A stretch of DNA of 64,000 nt from Stenotrophomonas maltophilia (GTDB lineage: Bacteria > Pseudomonadota > Gammaproteobacteria > Xanthomonadales > Xanthomonadaceae), in the NCBI RefSeq assembly GCF_004920835.1, contig NZ_QFHO01000011.1, positions 1-64,000 on the forward strand. Reading direction: 5' to 3'. Below, piece after piece: positions 41,093 to 50,888 of this stretch. The notes below the pieces were generated by a model. It was not told where the DNA came from and did no database searches. It worked only from the letters and a program-made list of their open reading frames with translations. A program made the position numbers and the translations under genes. The first letter of the stretch is position 1, and each line of letters begins with the position of its first letter.

Positions 41093-42348
41093 GCCTGGTC
41101 CTGTTCGCGCATCAGCAGTTCGCCGACGGCGTCGGCGGCGCGGGCCGAGGCATTGCGGCGCAGGCGCTCATGCAGGCGGGCATAGGTGCCCTGCAGATCG
41201 GTCACCCGCTGCGGGTGGTCGAACCATTGCTGGACCGCAGCCGCCAGTTTGTCCGGCGTGCAGTCGTGCTGCATCAGTTCCGGCGCCAGGTCCTGGCCAG
41301 CCAGGATGTTGGGAAGTGCGAAACGGTCCACCTTGATCAGACCCAGCGCCTTGACCAGCCGGTAGGTCAGCTCGTTGACGCGGTAGCCGACCACCATCGG
41401 CCGTTTCACCAGCATTGCTTCCAGGGTCGCGGTGCCGGAAGCCAGCACAACCACGTCGGCGGCGATCATCGCGTTGCGGGCCTGGCCGTCGAGCACATGC
41501 GAGTACGCCACCGGCAACGCCGAGCGCGACAGCTGCTCTTCGATCAGGCGCTTGCAGGCTGGGTTGGCGGCAGGCACCACCACATGCAGGCCGGGGATGC
41601 GCTCGGAGACCTGCCAGGCGGCCTCGAAGAACGGCTCACCCAGCCGCGAGATTTCACCCAGGCGGCTGCCCGGCAGCACCGCCAGCACCTTGGCCGAGGT
41701 CGGCAAACCCAGTGCGGCACGGGCTTCCTCACGGTTGCCGTGCAGCGGAATGTCATCGGCCATCGGATGACCGACGAAGCGCGCGTCGACGCCGTGCTTG
41801 GCATAGATCGGCGGTTCCATCGGGAACAGGCACAGCACCAGGTCGGCACTGCTGCCGATCTTCTCGGCGCGCTTCTCGCGCCAGGCCCAGACAGAGGGGC
41901 TGACGTAATGCACGGTGCGCACACCACGCTGCTTCAGCCAGCGCTCGATACCGAGGTTGAAGTCGGGGGCGTCGATACCGATGAACACATCCGGCTGCCA
42001 ATCCAGCGCACGCTGGCGGAACGCCGAGCGCAGCTTCAGCAGGCGTGGCAGGTGGCGCAGTACTTCGGTCAGGCCCATCACCGCCAGTTCGCTGGCATCG
42101 TGCCAGGTCTGGCAGCCGGCGCTGCGCATCGCATCGCCGCCGATGCCGGCGAATTCGGCATTCGGGAAGCGCGCCTTCAGTTCACGCACCAGGCCTGCAC
42201 CGAGCAGGTCGCCGGAGGCTTCACCGGCGACGAGGGCGATACGCAGTGGGCGCTCGCTGAGCACCCGCTGCGCAGGGACGCTGCCGGCCATCGAGGCCAG
42301 CGGGATCACGGCGGCGCTGGCCGGCGCCTGGCCGGTCGCGTTGCTCAT
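41089..42348 (-). CDS. lpxB: Lipid-A-disaccharide synthase
   Basis: The product is 419 aa. It condenses UDP-2,3-diacylglucosamine with lipid X to form the lipid A disaccharide, as a peripheral inner-membrane glycosyltransferase. The family start [19 protein letters not shown] is at about residue 30, with FAGIGGDAM and the [11 protein letters not shown] block. An N-terminal extension of about 28 residues precedes it. The start overlaps the lpxA stop and the end overlaps the rnhB start, both by ATGA. Confidence 0.97.
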   Translation of the reverse strand: MSNATGQAPASAAVIPLASMAGSVPAQRVLSERPLRIALVAGEASGDLLGAGLVRELKARFPNAEFAGIGGDAMRSAGCQTWHDASELAVMGLTEVLRHLPRLLKLRSAFRQRALDWQPDVFIGIDAPDFNLGIERWLKQRGVRTVHYVSPSVWAWREKRAEKIGSSADLVLCLFPMEPPIYAKHGVDARFVGHPMADDIPLHGNREEARAALGLPTSAKVLAVLPGSRLGEISRLGEPFFEAAWQVSERIPGLHVVVPAANPACKRLIEEQLSRSALPVAYSHVLDGQARNAMIAADVVVLASGTATLEAMLVKRPMVVGYRVNELTYRLVKALGLIKVDRFALPNILAGQDLAPELMQHDCTPDKLAAAVQQWFDHPQRVTDLQGTYARLHERLRRNASARAADAVGELLMREQDQA

Positions 42349-43136
42349 CGCAGCAACGGCCTCTCGGCGTGCTCGATGAAGTCCAGCATGGCCTTCACGT
42401 CATCGCTGCCGCGCGCCTGTTCGGTCAGCTGCTGCTTGGCCTCGGCCAGCGGCAGGCCGGCCACGTACAGCGTGCGGTAGGCACGCTTGATGGCGGAGAT
42501 GCGCTCGGCATCGAAGCCACGGCGCTTCAGGCCTTCGCTGTTGATGCCTCGCGGGCGCCCCAGAGAGTCGGTGCCGACCATGGTGAACGGCGGCACGTCA
42601 CCGTTGGTCAGCGCGCCCATGCCGAGGAAGGCATGCGCGCCGATGCGGCAGAACTGGTGGGCACCGGCGAAGCCGCTGATGATCACGTAGTCGCCCACGG
42701 TCACGTGGCCCGCCAGAGTGGTGTTGTTGGAGAACACGCAGAAGTTGCCGACATGGCAGTCGTGCGCCACATGCGTGTAGGCCAGCATCCAGTTGTCGTT
42801 GCCGATGGTGGTGATGCCACCGCCACCGCCGGTGCCGCGGTTCACGGTCACGAATTCACGGAACACGTTGCGGTCGCCGATCACCAGCTCGGTGCGCTCA
42901 CCAGCAAACTTCTTGTCCTGCGGTTCGCCACCGATCGCGGCGTGGCCGACGAAGCGGTTGTCGCGGCCGATCCGGGTCGGGCCGTGGATGCTGCAATGGG
43001 GGCCGACCACCGTGCCGGCGCCGATTTCCACATCGGCACCGATCAGGGTGAAGGCGCCCACCTGGACGTCATCGGCCAGGCGCGCGGCCGGATCGATGAC
43101 GGCGGTCGGGTGGATCCGGGGTGCGTTGTCAGTCAT
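42345..43136 (-). CDS. lpxA: UDP-N-acetylglucosamine acyltransferase
   Basis: The product is 263 aa, a left-handed beta-helix of hexapeptide repeats (about residues 5-190) and a helical C-terminus. The catalytic His lies in [14 protein letters not shown]. It transfers hydroxyacyl chains from ACP to UDP-GlcNAc, the first lipid A step. The start at 43136 ([14 protein letters not shown]) gives normal length; 16 nt separate it from the fabZ stop. The stop overlaps the lpxB start. Confidence 0.97.
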   Translation of the reverse strand: MTDNAPRIHPTAVIDPAARLADDVQVGAFTLIGADVEIGAGTVVGPHCSIHGPTRIGRDNRFVGHAAIGGEPQDKKFAGERTELVIGDRNVFREFVTVNRGTGGGGGITTIGNDNWMLAYTHVAHDCHVGNFCVFSNNTTLAGHVTVGDYVIISGFAGAHQFCRIGAHAFLGMGALTNGDVPPFTMVGTDSLGRPRGINSEGLKRRGFDAERISAIKRAYRTLYVAGLPLAEAKQQLTEQARGSDDVKAMLDFIEHAERPLLR

Positions 43137-43152
43137 TCCTGCCTCCAGTGGA

Positions 43153-43611
43153 TCAGCCCTTGGCGCCGGCGCACATGACTTCGGCCGAGGCAACGACTTC
43201 ACCGTTGACCTTGGCTTCGCCGTAGTACCAGCCCATGTTGCGGATCAAGCGCTTCATCTGCACATCCAGCAGCAGTACGTCGCCGGGGACGACCTGCTTG
43301 TTGAAGCGGGCGTTTTCCACCTTGACCATGTAGAACAGCTTGGACTGCGAGTCGCGGCCGAGCGTGAGCTGGGTCATCACGCCACCGGCCTGGGCCAGCG
43401 CTTCGATGATCAGCACGCCGGGCATGATCGGGCGGCCCGGGAAATGACCCTGGAAGAAGGGCTCGTTGATGCTCACGTTCTTCTGCGCCAGGATGCGCTT
43501 GGCCTCGATGTCGAGCTCAAGCACCCGGTCGACCAGCAGGAACGGGTAACGGTGCGGGAGCAGTTCCTGGATCTGGCAGACGTCGATCGGAAGCTGCAGC
43601 GTGTCGTTCAT
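43153..43611 (-). CDS. fabZ: 3-hydroxyacyl-ACP dehydratase FabZ
   Basis: The product is 152 aa with the hot-dog fold. The motif [17 protein letters not shown] and the active-site region [20 protein letters not shown] supply catalytic His and Glu. It dehydrates 3-hydroxyacyl-ACP in fatty acid elongation and so competes with LpxA and LpxD for the same substrate. The ATG overlaps the lpxD stop (ATGA at 43608-43611). Length is as in E. coli (151). Confidence 0.97.
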   Translation of the reverse strand: MNDTLQLPIDVCQIQELLPHRYPFLLVDRVLELDIEAKRILAQKNVSINEPFFQGHFPGRPIMPGVLIIEALAQAGGVMTQLTLGRDSQSKLFYMVKVENARFNKQVVPGDVLLLDVQMKRLIRNMGWYYGEAKVNGEVVASAEVMCAGAKG

Positions 43612-44630
43612 TCTTTCTCCTTGCCAGCAGCCAGGACGCGGCGAGCCAATACGTCCAGCTGCTTGAAGCGCGCGGCGTTCTTGCGCCACGTGCGGTTATC
43701 GGTCAACGGGGTACCGGACGAGTATTCGCCCGGCTCATGGATGGAGTTGCGGACCACGGACTTGCCGGTGATCACGACCTTGTCGCAGATCTCGAGGTGG
43801 CCGACTACGCCGACGTGGCCGCCGAGCAGGCAGTAGCGGCCGATCTTGGCGCTGCCGGCGATGCCGGTGCAGCCGGCGATGGCCGAGTGCGCGCCGATCT
43901 GCACGTTGTGCGCGATCTGCACCAGGTTGTCCAGACGAACGTCCTCATCCAGCACCGTGTCTTCCAGCGCTCCGCGGTCGACGCAGGTATTGGCTCCGAT
44001 CTCGCAGTCGTCGCCGATGCGGACACCACCGAGCTGCGGCACCTTGATCCACTTGCCGGCGTCCATCGCCAGGCCGAAGCCATCGGCGCCGAGCACGGCA
44101 CCGGGGTGCACGCGGACGCGCTTGCCGAGCTTGACCCGGGTCACCAGGGTAACCCGGGCAATCAGTTCACAGCCGGAGTCCAGGCTGCAGTCTTCGCCGA
44201 TCACGCTGCCGGTGCCGATGATGCAGTTCTCACCGACCACGCTGCGTGCGCCGATGGAGACGAACGGACCGATATGCGCGCTGGCCGCGACCTGGGCGCT
44301 GGGATCGATGACGGCGCTGGGATGGATGCCCGGCGGGCGCGTCGGCGCGATGTCGAACAGTGCAGCGATCTTGGCGAAGGTGGTGTACGGGTCCTTGGCC
44401 ACGAGCGCGGCGCCGGGGGCGGCCTCGGCGTCTTCGGCACGCAGCACCACCAGCGAGGCGTGGCTGTCGGCCAGCTGCGCACGGTAGCGCGGGTTGGCGA
44501 GGAAGGTCAGCTGGCCTGGGCCGGCATGGGCGAGGGTGGCCACGCCATGGATGGCGGTGGCGGGGTCGCCATGGACCTGCAGGCCGAACTGCTCGGCGAG
44601 TTGCTGGGCGGTGTAGGTGGGAGTATTCAC
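43608..44630 (-). CDS. lpxD: UDP-3-O-acyl-glucosamine N-acyltransferase
   Basis: The product is 340 aa, with an N-terminal uridine-binding domain (about 1-100) and a left-handed beta-helix of hexapeptide repeats (105-300). The catalytic His lies in DNLVQIAHNVQIGAHSAIAG. It N-acylates UDP-3-O-acylglucosamine, the third lipid A step. A helical C-terminus ends [11 protein letters not shown]. It is the first gene of the lpxD-fabZ-lpxA-lpxB-rnhB run. Upstream is the palindrome-rich gap to bamA. Confidence 0.97.
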   Translation of the reverse strand: MNTPTYTAQQLAEQFGLQVHGDPATAIHGVATLAHAGPGQLTFLANPRYRAQLADSHASLVVLRAEDAEAAPGAALVAKDPYTTFAKIAALFDIAPTRPPGIHPSAVIDPSAQVAASAHIGPFVSIGARSVVGENCIIGTGSVIGEDCSLDSGCELIARVTLVTRVKLGKRVRVHPGAVLGADGFGLAMDAGKWIKVPQLGGVRIGDDCEIGANTCVDRGALEDTVLDEDVRLDNLVQIAHNVQIGAHSAIAGCTGIAGSAKIGRYCLLGGHVGVVGHLEICDKVVITGKSVVRNSIHEPGEYSSGTPLTDNRTWRKNAARFKQLDVLARRVLAAGKEKE

Positions 44631-45006
44631 GGCGGGAGTTTAACGTGTGACGCCATTTCGGTCATGCAGGGTCAAAAGCGGCGCCTGCCTGATGTCCCGG
44701 GGTGATGGCGCAGGGGGCTGCCCAGGACACGCCGTAAACCCATCCCTGGGGGCTCGATGGCGCCATCCATGGCGCCAACGGTCCTGGTCAGCCCCCTGCG
44801 CCATCACCAGATGATTCCACGCGAGCGCGGGAAGTAACGGCGGCGGCGAGCAAGTAGAACGAAAACGCCGGGCAATGCCCGGCGCTTCGCACCCCGACTG
44901 GTGGAGAGCCCCCCTTTGTTAAGGGGGGCGCGCCAGCGGCGCGGGGGATAGGTGAAATGCGGGGGCAATTCACCGGAGGTGGATCAGTTCTGAGGAACGA
45001 CGTTCC
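44631..45006. repeat. bamA-lpxD gap: nested 20-bp inverted repeat, no gene
   Basis: The 376-bp gap contains no gene and specifically no skp. Its main structure has outer arms GGTGATGGCGCAGGGGGCTG (44701-44720) and the exact complement at 44789-44808. These are extended inwards by CCAGGAC (44722-44728) pairing with GTCCTGG (44781-44787). Inside lies the palindrome TGGCGCCAT-CC-ATGGCGCCA (44758-44777). The whole forms a long branched hairpin. A C6/G6 hairpin (CCCCCC-TTTGTTAA-GGGGGG) lies near 44911-44930. The form suggests a dispersed repeat. Confidence 0.85.
44866..44884 (-). terminator. Hairpin terminator downstream of bamA
   Basis: CGCCGGGCA (44866-44874) and TGCCCGGCG (44876-44884) form a GC-rich stem. 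On the minus strand the sequence continues GTTTTCG, a short T-run. It lies about 120 nt past the bamA stop and probably ends the bamA transcript. Confidence 0.65.
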
Positions 45007-45015
45007 TCAGAACTG
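44985..45015. repeat. 31-bp palindrome spanning the bamA stop codon
   Basis: CAGTTCTGAGGAACG (44985-44999), a single A, and CGTTCCTCAGAACTG (45001-45015) form a perfect 15-bp-arm palindrome. The right arm contains the last codons and stop of bamA (GGC CAG TTC TGA read on the minus strand). Since BamA must end in an aromatic residue, the coding sequence constrains one arm; the other arm mirrors it exactly. Confidence 0.9.
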
Positions 45016-47370
45016 GCCACCGAACGTGAATTGCAGCCGCTCGACCTTGTCGCCGTCTTCCTTCTTCAGCGGGAAGGCGTAGCTGATCGAGATCGGGCCG
45101 ACCGGGGCGCGCCACAGCAGGGCCACACCGGTGGACACGCGCAGTTCGTTGGCCTTGAAGTTGTCCACGCCGGTGTAGACGTTGCCGAAGTCGACGAAGG
45201 CCGACACGCGCGCCGACGGGCTGTCGAACAGGCGCGGGAAATAGGCTTCGACCGAACCGACGGTCTTCAGCGAACCACCCAGCGGCTGGCCTTCCGGATA
45301 ACCGGCGGTGGCTTCACGCGGGCCGAGGGTGTTGTCCTCGAAACCGCGCACCGAGTTGGTACCACCGGCGTAGAAGTTCTCGTAGAAAGGCAGGCCCGAT
45401 GCGGTGACCGAACGCAGGTTGCCATCCTTGTCCGGCACCATTGCGGTCTTGTCGCTGCCATAGCTGTCACCGTAACCAACTTCGGCGCGGGTGTTGATGA
45501 CCAGCGACGGCATGATCGGCCAGTACTTGCTGATCTGGTAGTTCAGCTTGTAGTACTCGATGGTCGAGCCCGGCAGCGTCGTTTCCAGGCCAACGCGCTG
45601 GTAGGTACCGCGGGTCGGCATGAAGTAGTCGTTGCGCGAGTCGCGTGCCCAGCCCAGCTCCGTGCGCCAGGCATGGAAGGTCTTGCTGCCCAGTACGTTG
45701 ATGTAGTCGATGATCGACTGCGGCGTCGAGCCCTGGTAGGTGGTGATCTGGTTGCTGTCGATGCCGAACATCAGCGAGACGGTATCGGTCTCGGTGATCG
45801 GCACGCCGAACACCACCTGCGCCGAACCATTGGTGCTGTTGTACTGCGCGGTGTTGAAGTCGGAGTAGTCCAGCTCGCGCCAGGACAGGTTGTAGCCCAG
45901 CGACACGCCGTCATCGGTGAAGTACGGGTTGGTGTAGCTGAAGCCGTAACGCTGCAGGTAGCTGCTGCGCGAGGCTTCGACCGACACGCGGTTGCCGCCG
46001 CCGAGGAAGTTGTTCTGCGACAGCTGCACCGAGGTGGTCATGCCGTAGGACTGCGAATAGCCCAGGCCGAACACGAAGCTGCCCGAGGTGGTTTCCTTGA
46101 CGTTGTAGACGACGTCGACCTGGTCGTTGCTGCCGCTGACGGCCGGGGTTTCCACTTCCACCGACTCGAAGTAGCCCAGGCGCTGCAGGCGGATCTTGGA
46201 GCGGTCGATCGCGGCCTGCGAGTACCAGCTGTTCTCGAACTGGCGCATTTCGCGACGCATCACTTCGTCGGACGTACGGGTATTGCCGCGGAACAGGATG
46301 CGGCGCACCGACACGCGTGGGCCGGGAACGACCTGCATGTTGATGGCAACGGTCTGCTCGGGGCGGTTGGTGGTCGGAATCGGGTTCACCTTGGCGAAGG
46401 CGTAGCCGATGTTGGACAGCGAATTGGTGATGGTATCCGAGCTGAATTCCAGCAGCGCACGCGAGAACGTGTCGCCGGATTTCTGGATCACCATGCGCTC
46501 GACGTCCTCCTGCGGGAGGATGGTGTCGCCGCTGACCTTGATCTCGGAGATCTTGTACTGCGCGCCTTCGGTCACGCCGGCGGTGAGGAACATGTCGCGC
46601 TTGTCGGGGCTGATCGACACCTGGGTGGAGTCGATGCTGAAGTCGACGTAGCCGCGGTCCAGGTACCAGGAGTTGAGCTTTTCCAGGTCGCCGGACAGCT
46701 TTTCCTTGGAGTACTGGTCGTCACGGCGGTACCACGACGCCCAGTTGTGCTCCTTGGACTCCCAGGTTTCCAGGATGTCCTTGCTCTCGAACTTCTCGGT
46801 GCCGACCAGGTTGACGTGGCGGATCTTGGCCGCCTTGCCTTCCTTGATGGCGATCGCGATGTCCACGCGGTTGCGGTCCAGCGGGCTCACCGTCGGGGTG
46901 ATCTCGACGGTGTACTTGCCACGGTCGTTGTACTGGCGGCGCAGTTCCTGGGTCACGCGGTCCAGGCTCAGGCGGTCGAAAGTGCCACCCTCGGTCAGGC
47001 CGATGTCGGACAGGCCCTTGAGCAGCTGCTCGGACTTGATGTCCTTGTTGCCGGTCACGGTCAGCTTGTTGATCGCCGGGCGTTCCTTGACGGTCACCAC
47101 CAGGATGCTGCCCTGGCGGTCCAGCTGCACGTCTTCGAAGAAGCCGGTCTTGTACAGGGCGCGGATGGTCTCGCCGACCTTGCTGTCAGTGACCGTCTCG
47201 CCACGTTCCACCGGCAGGTAGGTGAACACCGTGCCCGAGCTGATGCGCTGCAGGCCATCGACGCGGATGTCGCTGACAGTGAAGGGCTCGGCTGCCTGGG
47301 CAAGGCCGGGGGCGCCGGTGACGGCGGCGAGGGCGAGGGCCAGCAGGCGGCGATTGGGGAGTCGCGTCAT
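45007..47370 (-). CDS. bamA: Outer membrane protein assembly factor BamA
   Basis: The product is 787 aa. The start at 47370 opens a signal peptide (MTRLPNRRLLALALAAVTGA, cleaved near QAA). Five POTRA domains follow (about 28-425; the first starts FTVSDIRVDGLQRISSGTVF), then a 16-strand barrel with the conserved loop motif NSVRGFEDNTLGP. The sequence ends in GGQF, with the terminal aromatic that outer membrane insertion requires. It inserts other barrel proteins into the outer membrane. Start ATG 47448 is also in frame but extends the signal. It lies 74 nt downstream of rseP. Confidence 0.97.
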   Translation of the reverse strand: MTRLPNRRLLALALAAVTGAPGLAQAAEPFTVSDIRVDGLQRISSGTVFTYLPVERGETVTDSKVGETIRALYKTGFFEDVQLDRQGSILVVTVKERPAINKLTVTGNKDIKSEQLLKGLSDIGLTEGGTFDRLSLDRVTQELRRQYNDRGKYTVEITPTVSPLDRNRVDIAIAIKEGKAAKIRHVNLVGTEKFESKDILETWESKEHNWASWYRRDDQYSKEKLSGDLEKLNSWYLDRGYVDFSIDSTQVSISPDKRDMFLTAGVTEGAQYKISEIKVSGDTILPQEDVERMVIQKSGDTFSRALLEFSSDTITNSLSNIGYAFAKVNPIPTTNRPEQTVAINMQVVPGPRVSVRRILFRGNTRTSDEVMRREMRQFENSWYSQAAIDRSKIRLQRLGYFESVEVETPAVSGSNDQVDVVYNVKETTSGSFVFGLGYSQSYGMTTSVQLSQNNFLGGGNRVSVEASRSSYLQRYGFSYTNPYFTDDGVSLGYNLSWRELDYSDFNTAQYNSTNGSAQVVFGVPITETDTVSLMFGIDSNQITTYQGSTPQSIIDYINVLGSKTFHAWRTELGWARDSRNDYFMPTRGTYQRVGLETTLPGSTIEYYKLNYQISKYWPIMPSLVINTRAEVGYGDSYGSDKTAMVPDKDGNLRSVTASGLPFYENFYAGGTNSVRGFEDNTLGPREATAGYPEGQPLGGSLKTVGSVEAYFPRLFDSPSARVSAFVDFGNVYTGVDNFKANELRVSTGVALLWRAPVGPISISYAFPLKKEDGDKVERLQFTFGGQF

Positions 47371-47444
47371 GTCACGTCCGGTAGGAAGGTCGATTTCATT
47401 GGTGCGGGATGCCGACGCTGTAGACGGCAACAACGTGGAAAAGT

Positions 47445-48803
47445 TCATCGCGGGACCAGGCCGAGGATGTCGTTGTAGAACGCCAACCCCATCAGCCCGG
47501 CCAACAACGCCAGGCCGATGTATTGGCCGGCGGCGATGGCACGCTCGCTCAGCGGGCTGCCCTTGACCAACTCGATAAGGTAATACAGCAGGTGGCCGCC
47601 GTCCAAGATCGGGATCGGCAGCAGGTTGATGATGCACAGGCTGAGCGACAACAGGGCAAGGAACTGCAGGAACCAGTCGAGGCCGCGCTTGGCCGAGACA
47701 TTGGCCACGCGGGCGATGGTGACCGGCCCGGAAACGTTCTGCAGCGAGGCTTTGCCGGTGACGATGCGGCCCATCATGCCGAGCGAATCGGCCGCCAGGC
47801 GGCCGGTTTCACGTACCGCGACGGTGACCGAGTCCAATGGGCCGTAGCGCAGCAGGGTGTCGTAGGGTGGGCTGAATTTGGTCGGGAACTGAACGCCGAT
47901 CTGCCAGGTGGGGTCGCCCTTGGCGTCCTGGCCCTTGCGTGGCGTGACTTCCAGCGCCAGGCGCTCGCCGCCACGCAGGACCTCGATCATGCCCGGGCCG
48001 CCGGCACGCCCCAGCGCCTGGATCTCACCGATCACCTGGTCGGCGCCGTCGATGCGCTGGCCGTCGATGGCCACGATCAGGTCGCCCGGCTGCAGTTGCC
48101 CGCTGACGACCGAATCCGGGGTCAGCGATTCCACCAGCGCCGGCTGCAGCCACGACTGCCAGTACAGGCCCGCCAGGATCGGCACCCGTCGTTCATCGAA
48201 ACCGGCTGGCAGCTGCGACAGGGGGAGGGTACGCACGCGCACCTGTTCGGCCGGGTCCAGCACTTCCAGCTTCACGTCACGGCGGTCCATTGCCGCGGCG
48301 GTCAGCGCCATGCTGGCCTCGCCCAGGGTCACCACCTGGCGCTCGTCCACGCGCAGCACGCGGTCACCGCTGCCGAGGCCGGCTGTGGCGGCGATGCCGC
48401 TGACGCGGCCTATGGTCGGCGAATAGTCCTGCTTGCCGATCACGAACATCGCCCACAGCAGCAGGATGCACAGCAGCAGGTTGGCGATCGGTCCGGCGGC
48501 GACAATGGCGATGCGCTGCCAGACCGTTTTGTGGTTGAAAGCCTGGCCGCGTTCGTGCGGATGGACCTCCACCTCGCGTTCGTCGAGGAACTTCACGTAG
48601 CCACCCAGAGGGATGGCGGCAATGGCGAACTCGGTGCCGTGCTTGTCGCGGCGCGACCACAGCGGGCGCCCGAAGCCGACCGAGAAGCGCAGCACCTTGA
48701 CCCCGCACAGGCGGCCTATCCAGTAATGCCCGAATTCGTGGAAGGTGACCAGCAGCCCGAGGCTGACAATCATCCACCAGACCGATCCGATGAAATCAGT
48801 CAT
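47445..48803 (-). CDS. rseP: RseP intramembrane zinc protease
   Basis: The 452-aa site-2 protease has its first helix carrying the zinc motif FHEFGHYWIGRL. The segment IPLGGYVKFLDERE follows, then two periplasmic PDZ domains (about 115-310). The last membrane region has IINLLPIPILDGGHLLYY, whose LDG Asp is the third zinc ligand. It cleaves anti-sigma factor RseA to free sigma-E and clears signal peptides. The order dxr-rseP-bamA is conserved in gammaproteobacteria. Confidence 0.97.
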   Translation of the reverse strand: MTDFIGSVWWMIVSLGLLVTFHEFGHYWIGRLCGVKVLRFSVGFGRPLWSRRDKHGTEFAIAAIPLGGYVKFLDEREVEVHPHERGQAFNHKTVWQRIAIVAAGPIANLLLCILLLWAMFVIGKQDYSPTIGRVSGIAATAGLGSGDRVLRVDERQVVTLGEASMALTAAAMDRRDVKLEVLDPAEQVRVRTLPLSQLPAGFDERRVPILAGLYWQSWLQPALVESLTPDSVVSGQLQPGDLIVAIDGQRIDGADQVIGEIQALGRAGGPGMIEVLRGGERLALEVTPRKGQDAKGDPTWQIGVQFPTKFSPPYDTLLRYGPLDSVTVAVRETGRLAADSLGMMGRIVTGKASLQNVSGPVTIARVANVSAKRGLDWFLQFLALLSLSLCIINLLPIPILDGGHLLYYLIELVKGSPLSERAIAAGQYIGLALLAGLMGLAFYNDILGLVPR

Positions 48804-48858
48804 GCAGGCTCACATTGGCGGGCAGGGGCGGCGTCGTCATGCTGGGCGAGGCGTTCGT

Positions 48859-50049
48859 TCAGGCGGCGGCGATGGTGTTCAGGGTGAGCTGGCGTGCCCG
48901 CTGGTCGGCGGACAACAGAACCTCAAGTGTATCGGCTGCTTGGGTCGGCAGTGTTGAAAGAGCGTTAGCAACCAGTTCCGGAATGGTCAGGAAACCGATC
49001 CGGCCCTGAAGAAACGCTGAAACCGCCTCTTCATTGGCGGCGTTCAGCACGGCCGGGGCAGTGCCGCCGGCCTGCATGGCCTGCCAGGCCAGCGCCAGGC
49101 ACGGGAAGGCTTTGGTATCCGGGGCCTCGAAATCGAGCCGGCCCTGCGCCAGCAGGTCCAGCCCGGCCACGCCCGATTCGATGCGCTGCGGCCAGCCGAG
49201 GCCAACGGCCAGGGTGGTGCGCATGTCCGGCAGGCCCATCTGGGCCAGGGTCGAGCCGTCAACGAACTCGACCAGCGAATGGACCAGGCTCTGCGGGTGC
49301 ACCAGCACTTCGATGCGCTCGCCAGGGATGCCGAACAGGTGGTGGGCCTCGATCACTTCCAGGCCCTTGTTCATCAACGTCGCCGAATCGACCGAGATCT
49401 TCGGGCCCATCGACCACTTCGGGTGGGCCACGGCCTGCGCCGGGGTGACCGCGGCAAGCTCGGCGCGGCTGCGGCCGCGGAACGGGCCGCCAGACGCAGT
49501 GAGCAGGATGCGGCGTACGCCGGCGCCATCGACACTGGCGTCGCGCGAGCGCAGGCACTGGAAGATCGCGCTGTGCTCGCTGTCGATCGGAATGATCTCG
49601 GCGCCTGCCTGCTGGGCGGTACGGGTCAGCAGTTCGCCGGCCAGTACCAGTGATTCCTTGTTGGCCAGCAGGATGCGCTTGCCGGCGGCGGCCGCGGCCA
49701 GGGTCGAGGACAGGCCGGCAGCGCCGACAATCGCCGCGACCACGGTGTCGCAGGCGTCGCTGGCGGCCAACTGGTCCAGCGCGGCATGGCCGGCGTGGGC
49801 CTCGGTGGACAGGCCTGCCTCGCGCAGGCCGTCGCGCAGCTCGGCGAACAGCGATTCGTCGGCGATCACCGCATGCGCCGGACGGTGCTGCCGGCACAAT
49901 GCCAGCAGCGCCTGCACCTGGCGGCCGGCGGCGAGCACGGTGGCCTGATAGCGCTGCGGGTGGCGGGCGATCACGTCGAGCGTGGAGGCACCGATCGAGC
50001 CGGTGGCGCCGAACACGGCGACCCGGCGCAGGTCTGCGACAGCATTCAT
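48859..50049 (-). CDS. dxr: 1-deoxy-D-xylulose 5-phosphate reductoisomerase
   Basis: The product is 396 aa and starts [20 protein letters not shown] with the NADPH-binding [10 protein letters not shown] motif. The substrate/metal region includes [28 protein letters not shown] and [28 protein letters not shown] is present near the C-terminus. It makes MEP in the non-mevalonate isoprenoid pathway, the source of undecaprenyl chains made by the upstream uppS. It is separated from the cdsA stop by 2 nt (TGACCATG). Confidence 0.97.
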   Translation of the reverse strand: MNAVADLRRVAVFGATGSIGASTLDVIARHPQRYQATVLAAGRQVQALLALCRQHRPAHAVIADESLFAELRDGLREAGLSTEAHAGHAALDQLAASDACDTVVAAIVGAAGLSSTLAAAAAGKRILLANKESLVLAGELLTRTAQQAGAEIIPIDSEHSAIFQCLRSRDASVDGAGVRRILLTASGGPFRGRSRAELAAVTPAQAVAHPKWSMGPKISVDSATLMNKGLEVIEAHHLFGIPGERIEVLVHPQSLVHSLVEFVDGSTLAQMGLPDMRTTLAVGLGWPQRIESGVAGLDLLAQGRLDFEAPDTKAFPCLALAWQAMQAGGTAPAVLNAANEEAVSAFLQGRIGFLTIPELVANALSTLPTQAADTLEVLLSADQRARQLTLNTIAAA

Positions 50050-50051
50050 GG

Positions 50052-50888
50052 TCAGAACCCGAAGATTTCCTTGCCCAGCGCGAACACCGGCACGGCGGCA
50101 AGAACACCGTCGACACGGTCGAGCACGCCACCATGGCCCGGGATCAGGTGCCCTGAGTCCTTGGCACCGGCATGGCGCTTGATCAGGCTCTCGAACAGAT
50201 CGCCCAGCACCGAGGCGAACACCGCCACCACCGAGGTGATCAGCAGGCCCGGCAGGTGTGCGATGTCGATGCCGGCCAGCCAGCCCAGGCCGACGGCCAC
50301 GGCGACACCGGCCAGCAGGCCACCGAACAGGCCTTCCCAGGTCTTGTTCGGGCTGATGCGTGGGGCCAGCTTGTGCTTGCCGAAGTGACGACCAGCGAAA
50401 TAGGCGCCTGAATCGGCGGCCCAGACCAGCGCCAGTGCGGCCAGCAGCCACAGGTGGCCCTGCTTGCCGGGCGGATCGCCGCCGGCGTGGATCAGTACCA
50501 GCGCGGCCCAGGCCGGGACGATGGCCAGGGAGCCGGCCAGCATCTTCACGATCCGCGAGGGTGCCGAAGGCTGGGCGCCGAAATTGAAGAAGCGCAGCCA
50601 GACCAGCGCCGCCAGCCACCAGGCAACGCCGGCCAGGGTGGTGATCTGGAACAGCACCAGCGTGCTGCCATCGGCCCAGACCAGCAGCACCATCAGCAGC
50701 AGGTTCAGCACCAGCAGCACGGTACGCGCCAGGGTGTCTTCGATCCCGGCCAGCTTCAGCCACTCCCACAGGCCGATCAGCAGCACGGCGGCGGCGGCGG
50801 CGGCCAGCCATTGCGTCGGCAGCAGCAGGATCGCGGCAATGGCGACCGGCGCCATGATCAGCGCGGCGAGGACTCGGGTCTTGGTCAT
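50052..50888 (-). CDS. cdsA: Phosphatidate cytidylyltransferase
   Basis: The 278-aa multi-helix inner-membrane enzyme makes CDP-diacylglycerol from CTP and phosphatidate. The C-terminal signature [20 protein letters not shown] followed by GVLDRVDG is diagnostic of CDP-DAG synthases. The start at 50888 ([19 protein letters not shown]) overlaps the uppS stop by ATGA. There are about seven hydrophobic segments. Confidence 0.96.
   Translation of the reverse strand: MTKTRVLAALIMAPVAIAAILLLPTQWLAAAAAAVLLIGLWEWLKLAGIEDTLARTVLLVLNLLLMVLLVWADGSTLVLFQITTLAGVAWWLAALVWLRFFNFGAQPSAPSRIVKMLAGSLAIVPAWAALVLIHAGGDPPGKQGHLWLLAALALVWAADSGAYFAGRHFGKHKLAPRISPNKTWEGLFGGLLAGVAVAVGLGWLAGIDIAHLPGLLITSVVAVFASVLGDLFESLIKRHAGAKDSGHLIPGHGGVLDRVDGVLAAVPVFALGKEIFGF

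Noticed and set aside
44701..44808. Branched inverted repeat considered as a tRNA or structured RNA gene
   Set aside because: It lacks the tRNA T-loop and acceptor pattern and the outer stem is 20-27 bp; a dispersed repeat fits better.
45031..47478. Long plus-strand open frame opposite bamA
   Set aside because: It is antisense to bamA, with composition typical of a high-GC shadow frame.
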